Assembly (NCBI RefSeq): GCF_000023325.1
Contig: NC_012785.1
Span: 1,984,001-2,048,000 of the forward strand
Reading direction: 5' to 3'
DNA: 64,000 nt
Source of the DNA: Kosmotoga olearia TBF 19.5.1
Lineage (GTDB): Bacteria; Thermotogota; Thermotogae; Petrotogales; Kosmotogaceae
Part shown: positions 26,668-37,344 of the stretch, in pieces
Position numbering within the stretch: position 1 is the first letter of the stretch
How the letters are laid out: every line of letters begins with the position of its first letter
Position numbers and translations under genes: made by a program
Notes under the pieces: model-generated
Database searches by the model: none
What the model was told of the DNA's origin: nothing
What the model saw: only the letters and a program-made list of their open reading frames with translations

Positions 26668-27294
26668 TTACTTCGAGTAGAGCTCGATGATGGATTGCAG
26701 ATCGACAGGAATATCTACTTCTTCTCTCTCAGGGAATCTAACAAATGTTCCTCTAGCCGCATCGAAATCGATTTCCAGCCATGGAGGTGTGGTTCGATTC
26801 CTGGAAGCCTCGATCGCTTCTTTAACAGGAACTTTTGCTTTGCTCTTTTCTTTGATCTCGATAATATCACCCGGTCTCACACTGTAAGATGCCTTGTTGA
26901 CTTTTCTGCCATTTACGAGAACGTGACCATGACTGACAAGCTGGCGAGCCTGTTTTCTGCTGGAAGCAAAGCCCATTCTGTAAACCACATTGTCCAGTCT
27001 GCTTTCCAGTACTTTAATGAGAGCTGTACCGGTTTCTTCAGACTTTCTGGATGCAATTTCAAAATACCTTCTGAACTGTTTTTCAAGAACACCGTACATT
27101 CTTTTGAGCGCCTGTTTGGATCTAAGCTGCATACCATATTGTGTAAGTTTGCGTGTTGCGCTGCCGTGTTGTCCAGGAGCAAAAGGACGTTTGACAACAG
27201 CACATTTGGGAGTGAAGCATCTTTCTCCCTTCAAATACAGTTTGAACCCTTCACGTCTGCAAAGCTTGCAAACAGGTCCAGTGTATCTGGCCAT
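26668..27294 (-). CDS. rpsD: 30S ribosomal protein S4
   Basis: Primary 16S rRNA-binding assembly protein. 208 residues, with the S4 domain ([26 protein letters not shown]). The N-terminus keeps the zinc-binding cysteines (CKLCRREG, then CFTPKCAV), so this is the C+ form. In other bacteria S4 represses the alpha operon; no such site was identified here. Confidence 0.97.
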   Translation of the reverse strand: MARYTGPVCKLCRREGFKLYLKGERCFTPKCAVVKRPFAPGQHGSATRKLTQYGMQLRSKQALKRMYGVLEKQFRRYFEIASRKSEETGTALIKVLESRLDNVVYRMGFASSRKQARQLVSHGHVLVNGRKVNKASYSVRPGDIIEIKEKSKAKVPVKEAIEASRNRTTPPWLEIDFDAARGTFVRFPEREEVDIPVDLQSIIELYSK

Positions 27295-27310
27295 TCATTT
27301 CCCTCCTCGT

Positions 27311-27703
27311 TTATACTCTGCGTCTTCTTCTGGGTCTGCACCCATTGTGCGGGATTGGGGTGATATCCTTTATAGAGTCCACAACAAGACCGGCTGCCTG
27401 AATGGTTCTAATAGCAGCTTCTCTTCCCGCACCGGGACCCTTAACCTCAATTGAGACTCTTGTAAGTCCAAGTTTCAAGGCTTCCTTGGCTATCTTGTCG
27501 GCAGCCAGTTGGGCTGCGTAAGGGGTTGATTTTTTTGATCCAGAATAACCAACGGTACCTCCGGATGCCCAGAGGATCGTATTCCCATCTAAATCCGACA
27601 GAGTGATGATCGTGTTATTGAACGTGGATTTGATATGGACAACACCACGATCAATATTTAACTTTTTTCTTTTTTTGGTTCTTGATGACCTATTCCTTGC
27701 CAT
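27311..27703 (-). CDS. rpsK: 30S ribosomal protein S11
   Basis: Platform protein of the small subunit. 130 residues. [21 protein letters not shown], then [11 protein letters not shown], and the basic C-terminus [12 protein letters not shown] are all standard. It lies between rpsM and rpsD in the usual alpha-operon order. Confidence 0.97.
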   Translation of the reverse strand: MARNRSSRTKKRKKLNIDRGVVHIKSTFNNTIITLSDLDGNTILWASGGTVGYSGSKKSTPYAAQLAADKIAKEALKLGLTRVSIEVKGPGAGREAAIRTIQAAGLVVDSIKDITPIPHNGCRPRRRRRV

Positions 27704-27728
27704 TCATCTTACCTCCTCGGAGACCCAA

Positions 27729-28094
27729 CTATTTCTTCTTAATCCTGCTGGCCCTTGGACCTTTTCTTGTTCTCGCGTTGGAATGGGTCTTCTGGCCTCT
27801 AACAGGTAGTCCAATCTTGTGCCTTATGCCGCGGTAACATCCTATCTCTATCAATCTCTTGATATTGCGCTCTACTTCCTGACGAAGTTCACCTTCAACC
27901 TTGTAATGGTCGGTTATATACTTGGAAATTCTACTGATCTCTTCGTCTGTGAGATCTTTAACCCTCTTATCACCGTCTATGTTTGTGTTTTTCAGGATTT
28001 CTTTTGCCCTGGCAGGACCTATTCCATATATGTATGTTAGAGCAACAAAGGTCTTCTTGTTGTTTGGCAATTCAACACCAACGATACGTGCCAT
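27729..28094 (-). CDS. rpsM: 30S ribosomal protein S13
   Basis: Head protein contacting the P-site tRNA and the bridge to the large subunit. 121 residues. [13 protein letters not shown] at the start, the helix-hairpin-helix [14 protein letters not shown], and [18 protein letters not shown] near the end. The C-terminal basic tail is a few residues shorter than in many bacteria. Confidence 0.97.
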   Translation of the reverse strand: MARIVGVELPNNKKTFVALTYIYGIGPARAKEILKNTNIDGDKRVKDLTDEEISRISKYITDHYKVEGELRQEVERNIKRLIEIGCYRGIRHKIGLPVRGQKTHSNARTRKGPRASRIKKK

Positions 28095-28108
28095 TCAGCG
28101 TTCCCTCC

Positions 28109-28225
28109 TTAACCCTGGCGCTGGTTGTGCCTTGGATTTTTCGAACACACAACCATAACTCTTCCTTTTCTTTTTATGAGCTTGCAGTGTTCGCAACGTT
28201 TTTTTACCGACGCTCTTACTTTCAC
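28109..28225 (-). CDS. rpmJ: 50S ribosomal protein L36
   Basis: 38 residues from GTG 28225: [20 protein letters not shown] with the Met start, then a second part with one Cys and His ([14 protein letters not shown]). The CxxC...C...H zinc set is intact, so this is the C+ form. AGGAGG lies nine bases upstream. It is shorter than the usual gene-calling cut-off but sits in the expected place between infA and rpsM. Confidence 0.95.
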   Translation of the reverse strand: MKVRASVKKRCEHCKLIKRKGRVMVVCSKNPRHNQRQG

Positions 28226-28227
28226 TG

Positions 28228-28467
28228 TTATGCTCCTCCTTTGTTTATTTTCTTTCGAAAAACTATTCTTCCTTTGCTTAGATCGTAAATGGATACTTCT
28301 ACGATAACGCGGTCACCCGGAATCAAACGTATGAAATTTTTCCTCATTCTTCCGGAAATGTGTGCCAGTACGATATGGTCATTGTCGAGTTTCACCTTAA
28401 ATGTGGCATTGGGCATTGATTCAATTACCACACCTTCCATTTTAATTACATCGCTTTTATCAGCCAT
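28228..28467 (-). CDS. infA: Translation initiation factor IF-1
   Basis: Blocks the A site during initiation. 79 residues, an OB-fold with [17 protein letters not shown] and [20 protein letters not shown]. There is a C-terminal extension (KKINKGGA) of about seven residues beyond the usual end. It ends three bases before the L36 start. Confidence 0.96.
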   Translation of the reverse strand: MADKSDVIKMEGVVIESMPNATFKVKLDNDHIVLAHISGRMRKNFIRLIPGDRVIVEVSIYDLSKGRIVFRKKINKGGA

Positions 28468-28479
28468 GACGTCACTCCC

Positions 28480-29232
28480 TCACAAGCTTGAGAGAATACG
28501 CGAACCATTCTTCTCGATGACGATTGTATGCTCAAAATGAGCTGCCTTCGAACGATCAATGGTAACAGCAGTCCATCCATCATTGAGAACCTCTACCCTG
28601 TAACTGCCACTGGATATCATTGGTTCGATTGCTATAGTCATTCCTGCACGTAACAAAGCACCCATTCCTTTTTTACCATAATTGGGTATTTGCGGATCTT
28701 CGTGCAGTGCAATCCCAACTCCATGGCCTACGTAATCTCTTATTACAGAAAACCCATTTGCTTCGACGAAATTTTGGATCGTGTACCCTATATCACCAAC
28801 ACGGTTACCTGGAACAGCTACGTCGATAGCCATATAAAGGGCACGTTCGGTGATTTCCATCAGTTTCCTGTCTCTTTCACTATTGAAGTTGTCAACAACG
28901 AATGTCCGTGCTGCATCACCGTAATATCCATCCTTAATTACACCACAGTCAACCGTGACAAGGTCTCCCTTTTTGAAGATCTTGTCCTTCAAAGGAAATC
29001 CATGAACAATTTCTTCGTTCACAGAAACACAAAGTACATAAGGATATCCGTTGTATCCTTTAAATGCTGGCTTTGCCCCGGCGTTAAGGATGAATTCTTC
29101 AGCTATCCTTTCCAGATCATATGCGGTTGCACCGTTTAGTATGTTTTCACTTATCAATTCTAGGACTTCCGCAACAATTTTAGCAGCATATTCGATTTTA
29201 CGGATTTCTTCAGGAGATTTCAACCTTATCAT
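28480..29232 (-). CDS. map: Methionine aminopeptidase, type I
   Basis: Removes the initiator methionine from new proteins. 250 residues, with no N-terminal extension. The metal ligands are visible: VDCGVIKDGYYGDAAR (two Asp), GHGVGIALHEDP (His), IEPMI (Glu) and the final FEHTIVI (Glu). EEIVHGFP supplies the substrate histidine. It lies between adk and infA, the common order in this operon. Confidence 0.96.
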   Translation of the reverse strand: MIRLKSPEEIRKIEYAAKIVAEVLELISENILNGATAYDLERIAEEFILNAGAKPAFKGYNGYPYVLCVSVNEEIVHGFPLKDKIFKKGDLVTVDCGVIKDGYYGDAARTFVVDNFNSERDRKLMEITERALYMAIDVAVPGNRVGDIGYTIQNFVEANGFSVIRDYVGHGVGIALHEDPQIPNYGKKGMGALLRAGMTIAIEPMISSGSYRVEVLNDGWTAVTIDRSKAAHFEHTIVIEKNGSRILSSL

Positions 29233-29233
29233 A

Positions 29234-29881
29234 TTACAAATTCTCCAAATTTTTAAATATTTCTTCAGTTACAGCTTCGATGTCTAAAGAACCGTCAATG
29301 GTTATCAGAGAGCCATGTTCGCTGTAGTAATTAATCACCGGCGCTGTTTTTTCCATGTAAACTCTGTAACGTTCGCGAACTGTTGCTGGTTTGTCATCCT
29401 CTCTCTGAATCAATCCGATATTACAATCATCGCAAAGCATATCGTTTTTTGGTTTAATCGTGAGAAGGTTATACACCTTTCCACACGAGGGGCAAACACG
29501 TCTGCTTGATATCCTCTCAACTACAACTTCTTCGGGAGCATCAATGAGTATAACAGCGTCAAGTTCCTTCCCAAGATTACCCAAAATCCCCGACAGACTT
29601 TCCGCTTGCTGGACAGTTCTTGGAAATCCATCAAGGATGAATCCCTTAGCGCTGTCGGGTTTCTTCAAGCGGTCTTCAACAATAGCAACCATAAGGTCAT
29701 CAGGTACGAGCAATCCTTTTTCAATGATCTCTTTCACTTTCTTTCCCAGTTCTGTGCCAGCAGCCACGGCTTCCCTGAGCATATCCCCCGTCGATATATG
29801 AGGGATTCCATATCTCATAGCAATTTTTTTTGCCTGGGTTCCTTTACCCGCACCGGGAGGACCGAGCAAAATAATGTTCAT
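29234..29881 (-). CDS. adk: Adenylate kinase
   Basis: Interconverts AMP, ADP and ATP. About 215 residues, the long-lid form. Walker loop LLGPPGAGKGTQ, AMP-binding HISTGDMLR, then FPRTVQQAE. The lid carries four cysteines (CPSCGKVY, CDDC), a zinc site common in thermophiles. The start is the ATG at 29881. The ATG at 29890 overlaps the secY stop as ATGA but lies only two bases from the SD GGGAGGAG. Confidence 0.96.
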   Translation of the reverse strand: MNIILLGPPGAGKGTQAKKIAMRYGIPHISTGDMLREAVAAGTELGKKVKEIIEKGLLVPDDLMVAIVEDRLKKPDSAKGFILDGFPRTVQQAESLSGILGNLGKELDAVILIDAPEEVVVERISSRRVCPSCGKVYNLLTIKPKNDMLCDDCNIGLIQREDDKPATVRERYRVYMEKTAPVINYYSEHGSLITIDGSLDIEAVTEEIFKNLENL

Positions 29882-29886
29882 TTGTA

Positions 29887-31173
29887 TCATCTCCTCCCGC
29901 GCAGTCTACCCTTTTTGATGAATCCTTCGTAGTGTCTAACGATAAGGTGGGATTCTATCTGCTGAAGGATGTCTAAAGCGACACCAACAGCGATCAGCGT
30001 GGATGTACCTCCAATGACTATCTGAATTCCTATGAATCCCTGAACGATAGACGGCAGCAGGGCAATGATAACAAGGAAAATAGCCCCCATAAAGGTAACC
30101 CGTGTTAAAACCCTGCTTATGTATCGTTCGGTTGGATATCCAGGTCTAATTCCCGGAATATAACCACCGTAGTTCTTTATGTTATTCGAAACATCTTTAA
30201 CATCAAAGACCAACGTGCTATAGAAATAAGTGAAGAAGAACACCAACAGACCGTATAGTGTCAGGTACAACGGTGAGGAATAAGCAAACAGTCTGCCAAG
30301 CAGGTTCCCTTCTGGTAGGACACTGGAAATCATCTGGGGTAGCGTCATTATTGCTGCCGCAAAGATTATCGGGATAACGCCTCCCTGATTTACTTTTATC
30401 GGAATATGTGTTGAAACGCCGCCGAAAACACGCCTTCCAGATACACGCCTTGCATACTGTATTTCGATTCTTCTTTCACCCATTTGTACATAGATAACGG
30501 CAACAACTGTTAATACGGCGATAGCTATAAGGACAATCCACTGCAGCGGAGTAAGGGACACTGCTGCCTGAGCGATGTATTGAGGATACCTGGCAACTAT
30601 ACCAGCAAATATCAGCACAGAGATACCGTTACCTATACCCTTTTCTGTTATACGTTCACCGAGCCAGAGCAGGAACATTGTACCACCCAGGAGAGACACC
30701 GTTCCGAGTAGTACAAAAATTGCTCTGTTTGGTGTTGCGATGAGCCCTTGGTTGTTGGAAAGGGCAAGTGTAAGAAGGAAAGCCTGGAGCGAGCCCAAAA
30801 ACACGGTCAAACGCCTTGTAAGCCGGGCATATTTTTTCCTTCCTTCTTCTCCCTCTTTCAACATCTCTTTGAGACTTGGAACGACAGAAGCGAGTAACTG
30901 TAACATGATTGATGCGTTTATGTATGGTGTAACACTGAGAGCGAAAAGCGAGAAATTCTTAAGAGCACCTCCGGTGAAAACATCGAAGAATCCGATGAAG
31001 CCTCCGGCAGCTCCTTCAGAAAGACCAGAAAAGTAGCTAGCCCAGGCATTGATGTTAATGCCTGGGATTGGTATATATATACCCAAACGAAAGATGGCCA
31101 ACGCAAAGAGTGTGAAAAAAATCCTATCCCTGAGTTCAGGGATTTTGAAGGCGTTCTTAAGCGCATTCCACAC
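29887..31173 (-). CDS. secY: Protein translocase subunit SecY
   Basis: Channel of the Sec machine in the inner membrane; its motor SecA is encoded at 50-52.6 kb. 428 residues with ten membrane helices. The first helix region is RIFFTLFALAIFRLGIYIPIPGI. The plug region has FFDVFTGGALKNFSLFALSVTPY, and cytoplasmic loops carry RRIEIQYARR and GIRPG. It lies in the spc operon after rplO, two bases apart. Confidence 0.97.
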   Translation of the reverse strand: MWNALKNAFKIPELRDRIFFTLFALAIFRLGIYIPIPGININAWASYFSGLSEGAAGGFIGFFDVFTGGALKNFSLFALSVTPYINASIMLQLLASVVPSLKEMLKEGEEGRKKYARLTRRLTVFLGSLQAFLLTLALSNNQGLIATPNRAIFVLLGTVSLLGGTMFLLWLGERITEKGIGNGISVLIFAGIVARYPQYIAQAAVSLTPLQWIVLIAIAVLTVVAVIYVQMGERRIEIQYARRVSGRRVFGGVSTHIPIKVNQGGVIPIIFAAAIMTLPQMISSVLPEGNLLGRLFAYSSPLYLTLYGLLVFFFTYFYSTLVFDVKDVSNNIKNYGGYIPGIRPGYPTERYISRVLTRVTFMGAIFLVIIALLPSIVQGFIGIQIVIGGTSTLIAVGVALDILQQIESHLIVRHYEGFIKKGRLRGRR

Positions 31174-31174
31174 G

Positions 31175-31621
31175 TCAAATCACCTCAGCCTTGCCACCTA
31201 CAGCTTCGATCTTCTCTTTCGCGGTCCTGCTGAAAGCATGAGCTTTAACGACCAACGCTTTGGTAAGTTCTCCTTTGCCAAGTATCTTTACGCCATCTTT
31301 CAAATTCTTAATTATCTTTTTCTCCAGAAGGATTTCTGGGGTGATCACGTTTCCCTCTTCAAATACTTCTTCAAGGGTAGAGAGGTTGATAATCACATAC
31401 TCTTTTGCATTTCTATTCTTGAAACCTTTTATCGGGATTCTACGAAACAGAGGTGTCTGACCACCTTCGAAGAACATCCTGACTTTTCCTGTGCCTCTTC
31501 CCTGTCCCTTGTGACCACGAGATGAGGTTTTTCCTTTTCCGGAACTGGAACCCCTACCAACTCGTTTACTCTTTGGTCGCGAACCAGGTGCAGGGCGAAG
31601 GTTTTCGAGACTGAATGCCAT
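31175..31621 (-). CDS. rplO: 50S ribosomal protein L15
   Basis: Late-assembly large-subunit protein. 148 residues. The basic glycine-rich start ([20 protein letters not shown]) and [11 protein letters not shown] with [13 protein letters not shown] are standard. It lies between rpmD and secY. Confidence 0.97.
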   Translation of the reverse strand: MAFSLENLRPAPGSRPKSKRVGRGSSSGKGKTSSRGHKGQGRGTGKVRMFFEGGQTPLFRRIPIKGFKNRNAKEYVIINLSTLEEVFEEGNVITPEILLEKKIIKNLKDGVKILGKGELTKALVVKAHAFSRTAKEKIEAVGGKAEVI

Positions 31622-31635
31622 CGACTATACCCCCT

Positions 31636-31824
31636 TCAATTTTCTATCTCTTTTACTTCTAGCATGTGAATAACAGCGTTGATCATGCCCCTTATCTGAG
31701 GGGAATCATCATGCACAACCTCATCGCTGATTTTTCTTAGGCCCAACGCTTTGAGTGTGGCACGCTGCCTTCGATTGTATCCAATAGGGCTTTTAACAAG
31801 CTTTATCTTCAGCTTCTTGGCCAT
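31636..31824 (-). CDS. rpmD: 50S ribosomal protein L30
   Basis: 62 residues. [21 protein letters not shown] followed by [16 protein letters not shown] is the L30 signature. It overlaps the rpsE stop region by 16 bases, so the two are probably coupled. Confidence 0.96.
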   Translation of the reverse strand: MAKKLKIKLVKSPIGYNRRQRATLKALGLRKISDEVVHDDSPQIRGMINAVIHMLEVKEIEN

Positions 31825-32372
31825 GATTCACCCTCCTCGGAAACACCGTTGAATACTTCTTTAACGGAAACATTTCTGAGCTTGGCATATTCAGCTGGTG
31901 ATTTCAGCTGAAGGAGACCGTTTATTGTCGCTCTTGCCAGATTGATTGGATTGGTTGATCCGAGAGATTTTGTGAGTATGTTCTTTATACCGGCAAGTTC
32001 AACAACGGCTCTTACGGGTGTGTTAGCTATGATACCAGTACCGGGACCAGCGGGTTTGAGGAGGACTCTGGACGCGTCCTGCCTGCCGAGAACTTCATGA
32101 GGGATCGTGTCTCTGAGAACCGGTACATCTATAAGGTTCTTTTTTGCGGCAATTATAGCTTTCCTGATGGCTGTTGGAACCTCTCTGGCGCTTCCAACAC
32201 CAAGACCAACCTTACCGTTTTTATTGCCAACAATAGCTACCGCACGGAAAGAAAGATTCTTACCTCCAGCGACGACTTTTGTGACACGGCGAATCTCTAT
32301 TATTCTTTCTTCGAATTCTTTTTCTTCAACCTGTTTCTGGATTGAGATACCTGGTTTTCTTGCTTCGGGCAT
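31809..32372 (-). CDS. rpsE: 30S ribosomal protein S5
   Basis: Decoding-fidelity protein near the mRNA entry. 187 residues. The double-stranded RNA-binding part ([20 protein letters not shown]) and the C-terminal domain ([19 protein letters not shown]) are present. Standard position between rplR and rpmD. Confidence 0.97.
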   Translation of the reverse strand: MPEARKPGISIQKQVEEKEFEERIIEIRRVTKVVAGGKNLSFRAVAIVGNKNGKVGLGVGSAREVPTAIRKAIIAAKKNLIDVPVLRDTIPHEVLGRQDASRVLLKPAGPGTGIIANTPVRAVVELAGIKNILTKSLGSTNPINLARATINGLLQLKSPAEYAKLRNVSVKEVFNGVSEEGESWPRS

Positions 32373-32385
32373 TCAAAGCACCTCC

Positions 32386-32754
32386 TCAGAACTCGAGGCC
32401 GGCTTCTCTTGCGGCATCGGCCAATGATTTGATTCTACCATGAAATTTAAAACCGCCTCTGTCAAAGACAATTTTTTTGATGCCTTTTTCAGCCGCTCGT
32501 TTGGCGATTAGCTTACCGACCTCTTTTGCCGCTTCCTGATTCCAAGTTTTTGTGAGTTTTTCTCGGAGTTCTTTATCAACCGTCGAAGCGGAAACGATGG
32601 TACGACCTGCAATATCGTCTATGATCTGTGCGTATATATGTCTTTCACTCCTGTAAACGGCCAACCTTGGCCTTTCAGGAGTTCCCTTTATTTTAGACCT
32701 GACGCGCAAATGGCGTTTTCTTCTTAGTTCTTTTCTATCTCTGCGCTTTATCAC
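32386..32754 (-). CDS. rplR: 50S ribosomal protein L18
   Basis: Binds 5S rRNA. 122 residues. The basic start ([19 protein letters not shown]), [19 protein letters not shown] and the C-terminal [20 protein letters not shown] are typical. Confidence 0.97.
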   Translation of the reverse strand: MIKRRDRKELRRKRHLRVRSKIKGTPERPRLAVYRSERHIYAQIIDDIAGRTIVSASTVDKELREKLTKTWNQEAAKEVGKLIAKRAAEKGIKKIVFDRGGFKFHGRIKSLADAAREAGLEF

Positions 32755-32777
32755 AGGAACTGTCCTCCTTTCACCGA

Positions 32778-33332
32778 TCAGACTTTCTTACCGACCTTGG
32801 TTCTGACATATTCACCCTTGTATCTGATACCCTTACCGGAGTAAACGATTGGTTCTCTCCAGCGTCTGATGTTTGCAGCAACCTGTCCCACAAGATACTT
32901 GTCAATTCCTTTTACAATTATTGAAGTGGGATTGGGAACCTCAATTGTGATTCCTTCTGGTGGCTCGATTTCAACAGGGTGAGCGTAACCAAGGTTGAGC
33001 ACAAGCTTCTTCCCTTGTAACTGGGCACGATATCCTACACCTTTGATCTCAAGTTCTTTTTGATAACCCTGTGTGACGCCGATAATCATGTTTCTTACCA
33101 ATGCCCAGTAGGTTCCAGAGAACATGGCGAGTTTCCTGCGGTCACTCTGCCTTCTAACCATTTCCTCATTTGGTGTAACCCAGATACCGTCTTCTTTCTG
33201 TTCTATTTTAACGTATGGAAGGTATTCCTGAGACAGTTCACCTTTAGGGCCTTTAACCTTGATGATGTTTTCCTTAATTTCAACCTGGACTCCATTGGGA
33301 ACTGGTATTGGTTTTTTTATGAGCCTTGACAT
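32778..33332 (-). CDS. rplF: 50S ribosomal protein L6
   Basis: 184 residues with two L6 repeats; [23 protein letters not shown] and the C-terminal [18 protein letters not shown] are recognised. The open frame begins ten codons earlier, but AGGAGGG lies six bases before the ATG at 33332 and the family begins SRLIKKPI here. The SD lies just inside the 3' flank of rpsH. Confidence 0.97.
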
Positions 33333-33346
33333 CACTATCCCTCCTG

Positions 33347-33751
33347 TTACCAGACGTAGCAAATAACTTCACCGCCGACATTTTTCTTGCGGGCTTCCTT
33401 GTCCGTTATGATGCCTTTTGATGTGCTGATAACGGCAATTCCCATCCCGGATTTTACTTTCGGCAGTTCGTCTTTGCTGACGTAAATTCTTCTTCCGGGT
33501 TTAGAAACCCTGACGATTCCACTGATAACTCTCTGTCTGTTTCTTCGATCTCCTTTGTACTTCAGAAATACCTTCAGAATCCCTTGTTTTCCGTCTTCGA
33601 TGTATTTGTAATCTTCAATATATCCTTCTTTCTTCAGGATTTCCAGTATTGCTCGCTTCATGTTAGAAGCTGGGAGATCTACGCTTTCTTTAAAAGCTGC
33701 ATTTGCATTTCTAATCCTTGTGAGCATGTCAGCTATGGGGTCGCTCCACAT
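33347..33751 (-). CDS. rpsH: 30S ribosomal protein S8
   Basis: Binds the centre of 16S rRNA; in some bacteria it represses the spc operon. 134 residues. [17 protein letters not shown] at the start, then [17 protein letters not shown] and [21 protein letters not shown] with the final GGEVICYVW. Confidence 0.97.
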
Positions 33752-33764
33752 TTTACTTCCCTCC

Positions 33765-33950
33765 TCACCAGCTTGCCTTCTTCACGCCAGGGAGTTTTCC
33801 CTCTGAGGCGAGTTTTCTAAAACAAACTCTACAAAGGCCAAACTCCCTATAAACGGCTCTTGGTCTTCCACATATATGGCAGCGATTATACTTCCTGACT
33901 TTGTATTTAGATCCTCTTTTCCACTTAGCAACCATCGATTTTTTTGCCAT
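33765..33950 (-). CDS. rpsZ: 30S ribosomal protein S14, zinc type
   Basis: 61 residues, the short zinc-binding form: CHICGRPR and CRVCFRKLA supply four cysteines. The N-terminus is [18 protein letters not shown]. No zinc-free copy is in the window. Confidence 0.96.
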   Translation of the reverse strand: MAKKSMVAKWKRGSKYKVRKYNRCHICGRPRAVYREFGLCRVCFRKLASEGKLPGVKKASW

Positions 33951-33967
33951 AATCTACCTCCTTACCC

Positions 33968-34519
33968 TCATCTTTTGAAGGGCATGCCCAGAAGTGCTAA
34001 GAGCTTACGAGCTTCTTCATCTGTTTTTGCAGTGGTTACGATGATTACGTCCATTCCCTGAATTCTTTTGACCTGATCAGGAGCTATCTCGGGGAATATT
34101 AATTGTTCTGGTAAACCGAGAGCGTAATTACCTTTTCCGTCGAAACTATCAGGATTGACTCCCCTGAAGTCTCTCAGTTTGGGTAGAACGATGTTTATCA
34201 GTTTGTACAGGAAATTGTACATCCTTGCGCCTCTGAGCGTTACTTTGAGTCCAAGAGGCATGCCTTTCCTGATTTTGAAGTTTGCAATACTCTTCTTTGC
34301 CTTTGTAACAACGGGTTTCTGTCCCGCTATTGCCATCAATTCCCTCGCGTGAATTTCGATGAGGTCAGCATTTCTTGATCCTTCACCAATTCCCATGTTA
34401 ATGACTATTTTTTCGAGTCTGGGAACCTGAAGCTTGTTCTTGTAGCCAAATTCTTTCATCATCGAGGGAACGACTTCTTTTTCGTATTTTTCTTTTAGTG
34501 GTACGTAGTCGTATGTCAT
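33968..34519 (-). CDS. rplE: 50S ribosomal protein L5
   Basis: Binds 5S rRNA and contacts the P-site tRNA. 183 residues; [33 protein letters not shown] and the C-terminal [16 protein letters not shown] are standard. Confidence 0.97.
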   Translation of the reverse strand: MTYDYVPLKEKYEKEVVPSMMKEFGYKNKLQVPRLEKIVINMGIGEGSRNADLIEIHARELMAIAGQKPVVTKAKKSIANFKIRKGMPLGLKVTLRGARMYNFLYKLINIVLPKLRDFRGVNPDSFDGKGNYALGLPEQLIFPEIAPDQVKRIQGMDVIIVTTAKTDEEARKLLALLGMPFKR

Positions 34520-34539
34520 TCTTTATTCCTCCCCCTCGT

Positions 34540-34863
34540 TCATACCTTGTCAATTATCTCGCCACATTTTTTGCAGACACGAACTTTCTCTCCGCTTTCT
34601 AACTTTTTGTGGCCAACCCTGGTTGGTTTATCACAATTAGGGCAAACAACCATCACTTTACAGGCATAGATTGGGGCTTCACGCTCAATTATTCCGCCTT
34701 CCCGGTACTGGTTCGTTGGGCGCTGATGACGTTTTGTGAAGTTAACGCCCTCAATGATGACCTTCCCTTCTTTCGGGAGGGTTTTCAGAACCTTCCCGAT
34801 TTTTCCTTTGTATTCTCCGGATATAACCTTTACGGTATCGTCTTTCTTTATTCTCATACCCAT
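34540..34863 (-). CDS. rplX: 50S ribosomal protein L24
   Basis: Assembly initiator protein. 107 residues with a KOW motif ([17 protein letters not shown]). The C-terminal half carries [11 protein letters not shown] and CKKCGEIID, a four-cysteine ribbon seen in L24 of many bacteria. Confidence 0.96.
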   Translation of the reverse strand: MGMRIKKDDTVKVISGEYKGKIGKVLKTLPKEGKVIIEGVNFTKRHQRPTNQYREGGIIEREAPIYACKVMVVCPNCDKPTRVGHKKLESGEKVRVCKKCGEIIDKV

Positions 34864-34877
34864 CTACACACCACTCC

Positions 34878-35246
34878 TTACCAAACCTCTTGTGCAAGAG
34901 AGGCGATCTTGGAGAACCCTTTTTCTCTCAACTCTCTTGCAACAGGTCCAAAAACACGGGTACCTTTGGGCTGATTCTGTTTGTCGATAATAACCGCTGC
35001 GTTGTCATCGAAACGGATGTATGTTCCATCCGGTCTACGTATTTCCTTTTTTGTTCGAACGACTACCGCACGAACGATATCACCTTTTTTGATATCGGTG
35101 TTCGGAACAGCCTCCCTAACAGAAGCCACTACGATATCACCAATGGAACCTGTTTTCCTTTTGGATCCTCCAGAAACCTGGATAACCTTGATGACCTTTG
35201 CACCGGAGTTATCGGCAACTCTCAGATAAGATTCAAGCTGTATCAT
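34878..35246 (-). CDS. rplN: 50S ribosomal protein L14
   Basis: 122 residues, opening [18 protein letters not shown], with the basic loops and [18 protein letters not shown] near the end. Its ATG overlaps the rpsQ stop as ATGA. Confidence 0.97.
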   Translation of the reverse strand: MIQLESYLRVADNSGAKVIKVIQVSGGSKRKTGSIGDIVVASVREAVPNTDIKKGDIVRAVVVRTKKEIRRPDGTYIRFDDNAAVIIDKQNQPKGTRVFGPVARELREKGFSKIASLAQEVW

Positions 35247-35548
35247 TTCTCTTCACCTCCGAGCATTTCCACGTTCTCGGGAGTTTCGAGTTTTTCTTCA
35301 CCAAAAACACTCTTTTTAACTATTCTAACGACTTTGAACTTTTTTGTTTTGCTCAATGGTCTGCATTCTTCGATTTCGACGATGTCGCCGATTCCGCAGG
35401 AGTTGTCTTCATCATGAGCGTGATACTTTTTTGCTCTCTTAACAGTTTTCTTGTAGAGAGGGTGAGCAAAAGTTCTTTCAACTCTGACTACTACAGTTTT
35501 ATCCATTTTATTGCTTACAACGGTTCCGACTAATTTTTTCCTTGGCAT
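35243..35548 (-). CDS. rpsQ: 30S ribosomal protein S17
   Basis: 101 residues. The OB-fold core [21 protein letters not shown] (split: KKLVGTVVS and KMDKTVVV) and the [20 protein letters not shown] block identify it. The C-terminal tail is longer than in E. coli ([15 protein letters not shown]). Confidence 0.96.
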   Translation of the reverse strand: MPRKKLVGTVVSNKMDKTVVVRVERTFAHPLYKKTVKRAKKYHAHDEDNSCGIGDIVEIEECRPLSKTKKFKVVRIVKKSVFGEEKLETPENVEMLGGEEK

Positions 35549-35553
35549 AGCTG

Positions 35554-35754
35554 TTACCTCCTTACCCCAAGCTCGCGACCGCGGAGGATTGTCTTTATTC
35601 TTGCTATATCTCTTTTAACAAACTTTATCTGAGAAGTGTTGGTTAATTTGTTCATCTCGAGCTGAAACCTGAGATCCATCAACTTTCTTTTCAAATCGTC
35701 AAGCATCTGCTTGAGCTCCTCGTCTGTGAACTTCTGAAGTTCTGTTGCTTTCAT
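35554..35754 (-). CDS. rpmC: 50S ribosomal protein L29
   Basis: 66 residues, two helices; [20 protein letters not shown] and [13 protein letters not shown] are typical. It overlaps the rplP stop by one base (TGATG). Confidence 0.96.
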   Translation of the reverse strand: MKATELQKFTDEELKQMLDDLKRKLMDLRFQLEMNKLTNTSQIKFVKRDIARIKTILRGRELGVRR

Positions 35755-36179
35755 CAGAGCTCACCCCCTATTTCGTATCTTGGAACAATCTTTGTCTTGA
35801 TTGGGAGCTTGGTAGCGGCGTAAGCAAGGGCTTCTTTGGCTAGTTCATCGTTAATACCGCCGATTTCAAAAAGTATCTTACCAGGTTTGACAACTGCAAC
35901 CCAACCTTCAACGTCTCCTTTACCTTTTCCCATTCTCACGCCGATACCTTTTGAGGTTATCGGTTTATCTGGGAAAACTCTGATCCAGACTTTTCCATTT
36001 CTTTTAAGCGTTCTCATTATCGCGATACGACAAGCTTCGATTTGCTGTGCCGTGATCCAGTGTGGCTCAAGAGCTTTAAGACCCCAATCACCGAAGTGAA
36101 CGAGGGTACCACCCTTGGCTTTTCCACGCATTTTGCCACGTTGTTGTTTTCTATACTTAACACGTTTGGGCATCAGCAT
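35754..36179 (-). CDS. rplP: 50S ribosomal protein L16
   Basis: Lies near the A-site tRNA and the peptidyl-transferase centre. 141 residues; [34 protein letters not shown] and [11 protein letters not shown] are standard. ATG 36179 has the better SD spacing; ATG 36173 would drop two residues. Confidence 0.97.
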   Translation of the reverse strand: MLMPKRVKYRKQQRGKMRGKAKGGTLVHFGDWGLKALEPHWITAQQIEACRIAIMRTLKRNGKVWIRVFPDKPITSKGIGVRMGKGKGDVEGWVAVVKPGKILFEIGGINDELAKEALAYAATKLPIKTKIVPRYEIGGEL

Positions 36180-36210
36180 CTTGTTTACCTCCCCTCAAAC
36201 TTCTAGCGGC

Positions 36211-36858
36211 TCAAGCCTCAGTTGCTTTTTTCTGGGCAACGTCTCCCTTATAAATCCAGACTCTGACGCCAATGATACCCATTTTTGTAAGGGCTGTGGT
36301 GTAGCCGTAGTCGATGTCTGATTTTAATGTCTGAAGAGGGAGTCGTCCTTCGAGATACCATTCAGTTCTTGCAATTTCTGCACCGTTCAAACGTCCGGAA
36401 ACCATTATCTTGATTCCTTTGGCTCCTTTGCGCATTGCGGTGAAAATTGCCCTTTTCATAGCACGTTTATAAGAAGCTCTCTTTTCAATTCTTGAAGCGA
36501 TATCTTCGGCTACCAGTAAAGCATCGGTCTCGGGTGTTTTCACTTCTTCAATGTTTAACTGGAATTTTCTGTTTATGAGCCTTTCGAGACCAGCTCTCAG
36601 CTTCTTGACTTCAGAACCCTTTCTGCCGATGATGACACCAGGACGAGCACATTTAATGGTTATTGAGACCTTTCCAGGTTCAGGTCTTTCAATAAAGATG
36701 TCGGAAACACCGGCAGAATGGTACGTTTTTTTGATGTAATCACGTATTTTTAAATCTTCAAGTAGATACTCTTTGTAGTTTTTCTCGTTTATCCAGCGAG
36801 CTTTCCAATCTTTGCTTATTCCAAGCCTGAATCCATATGGATGTACCTTCTGACCCAC
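36211..36858 (-). CDS. rpsC: 30S ribosomal protein S3
   Basis: Forms the mRNA entry helicase with S4 and S5. 215 residues: [18 protein letters not shown] start, KH domain with [16 protein letters not shown], and the C-terminal domain with [13 protein letters not shown] and [10 protein letters not shown]. Confidence 0.97.
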   Translation of the reverse strand: MGQKVHPYGFRLGISKDWKARWINEKNYKEYLLEDLKIRDYIKKTYHSAGVSDIFIERPEPGKVSITIKCARPGVIIGRKGSEVKKLRAGLERLINRKFQLNIEEVKTPETDALLVAEDIASRIEKRASYKRAMKRAIFTAMRKGAKGIKIMVSGRLNGAEIARTEWYLEGRLPLQTLKSDIDYGYTTALTKMGIIGVRVWIYKGDVAQKKATEA

Positions 36859-36868
36859 CTATGTCACC

Positions 36869-37330
36869 TCACTCCTGAGGATTGTTATTTGATTCCATGT
36901 TGTTGTCTTGTGTCTCTTTTTCACTGTCTCTCACAACAATGGTTATGTGGCTGAAACGCTTCTGGAGTATGTCAGCTCTTCCTCTTCCGCGCGGCCACAA
37001 TCTTTTCATTCTTGGACCATCATCGACGACGGCGTGACTTACATAGAGCGTGTCAACATTGAGACCAAAATTGTTTTCAGCATTTGCCACAGCAGATCTT
37101 AAGACTTTGGATACGATTCTTGCTGCTTTCTTGGGAGAGAATTCCAGTATCTGGAAAGCCTCTCCAACGCTCTTACCTCTGATAGCGTTAACGACGGCTC
37201 TTGCCTTTCTGGGAGAAATTCTGATATATCTTGCAACTGCTCTAGCTTCGATCTTTGGTTGCGCCTGTTCCTGTTCTTTCCTGTTTCTATGAAAGACAGA
37301 TCGTTTTGGCCTTGTTGGAACTTCGGGCAT
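36869..37330 (-). CDS. rplV: 50S ribosomal protein L22
   Basis: Lines the exit tunnel. About 153 residues. The core ([36 protein letters not shown]) is preceded by an N-terminal extension of about 32 residues ([17 protein letters not shown]), which I recall for Thermotoga L22. The start is the ATG at 37330, eight bases after GGAGGG. The first in-frame ATG (37348) overlaps the rpsS stop but precedes the SD. Confidence 0.95.
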   Translation of the reverse strand: MPEVPTRPKRSVFHRNRKEQEQAQPKIEARAVARYIRISPRKARAVVNAIRGKSVGEAFQILEFSPKKAARIVSKVLRSAVANAENNFGLNVDTLYVSHAVVDDGPRMKRLWPRGRGRADILQKRFSHITIVVRDSEKETQDNNMESNNNPQE

Positions 37331-37344
37331 AACGAGATCCCTCC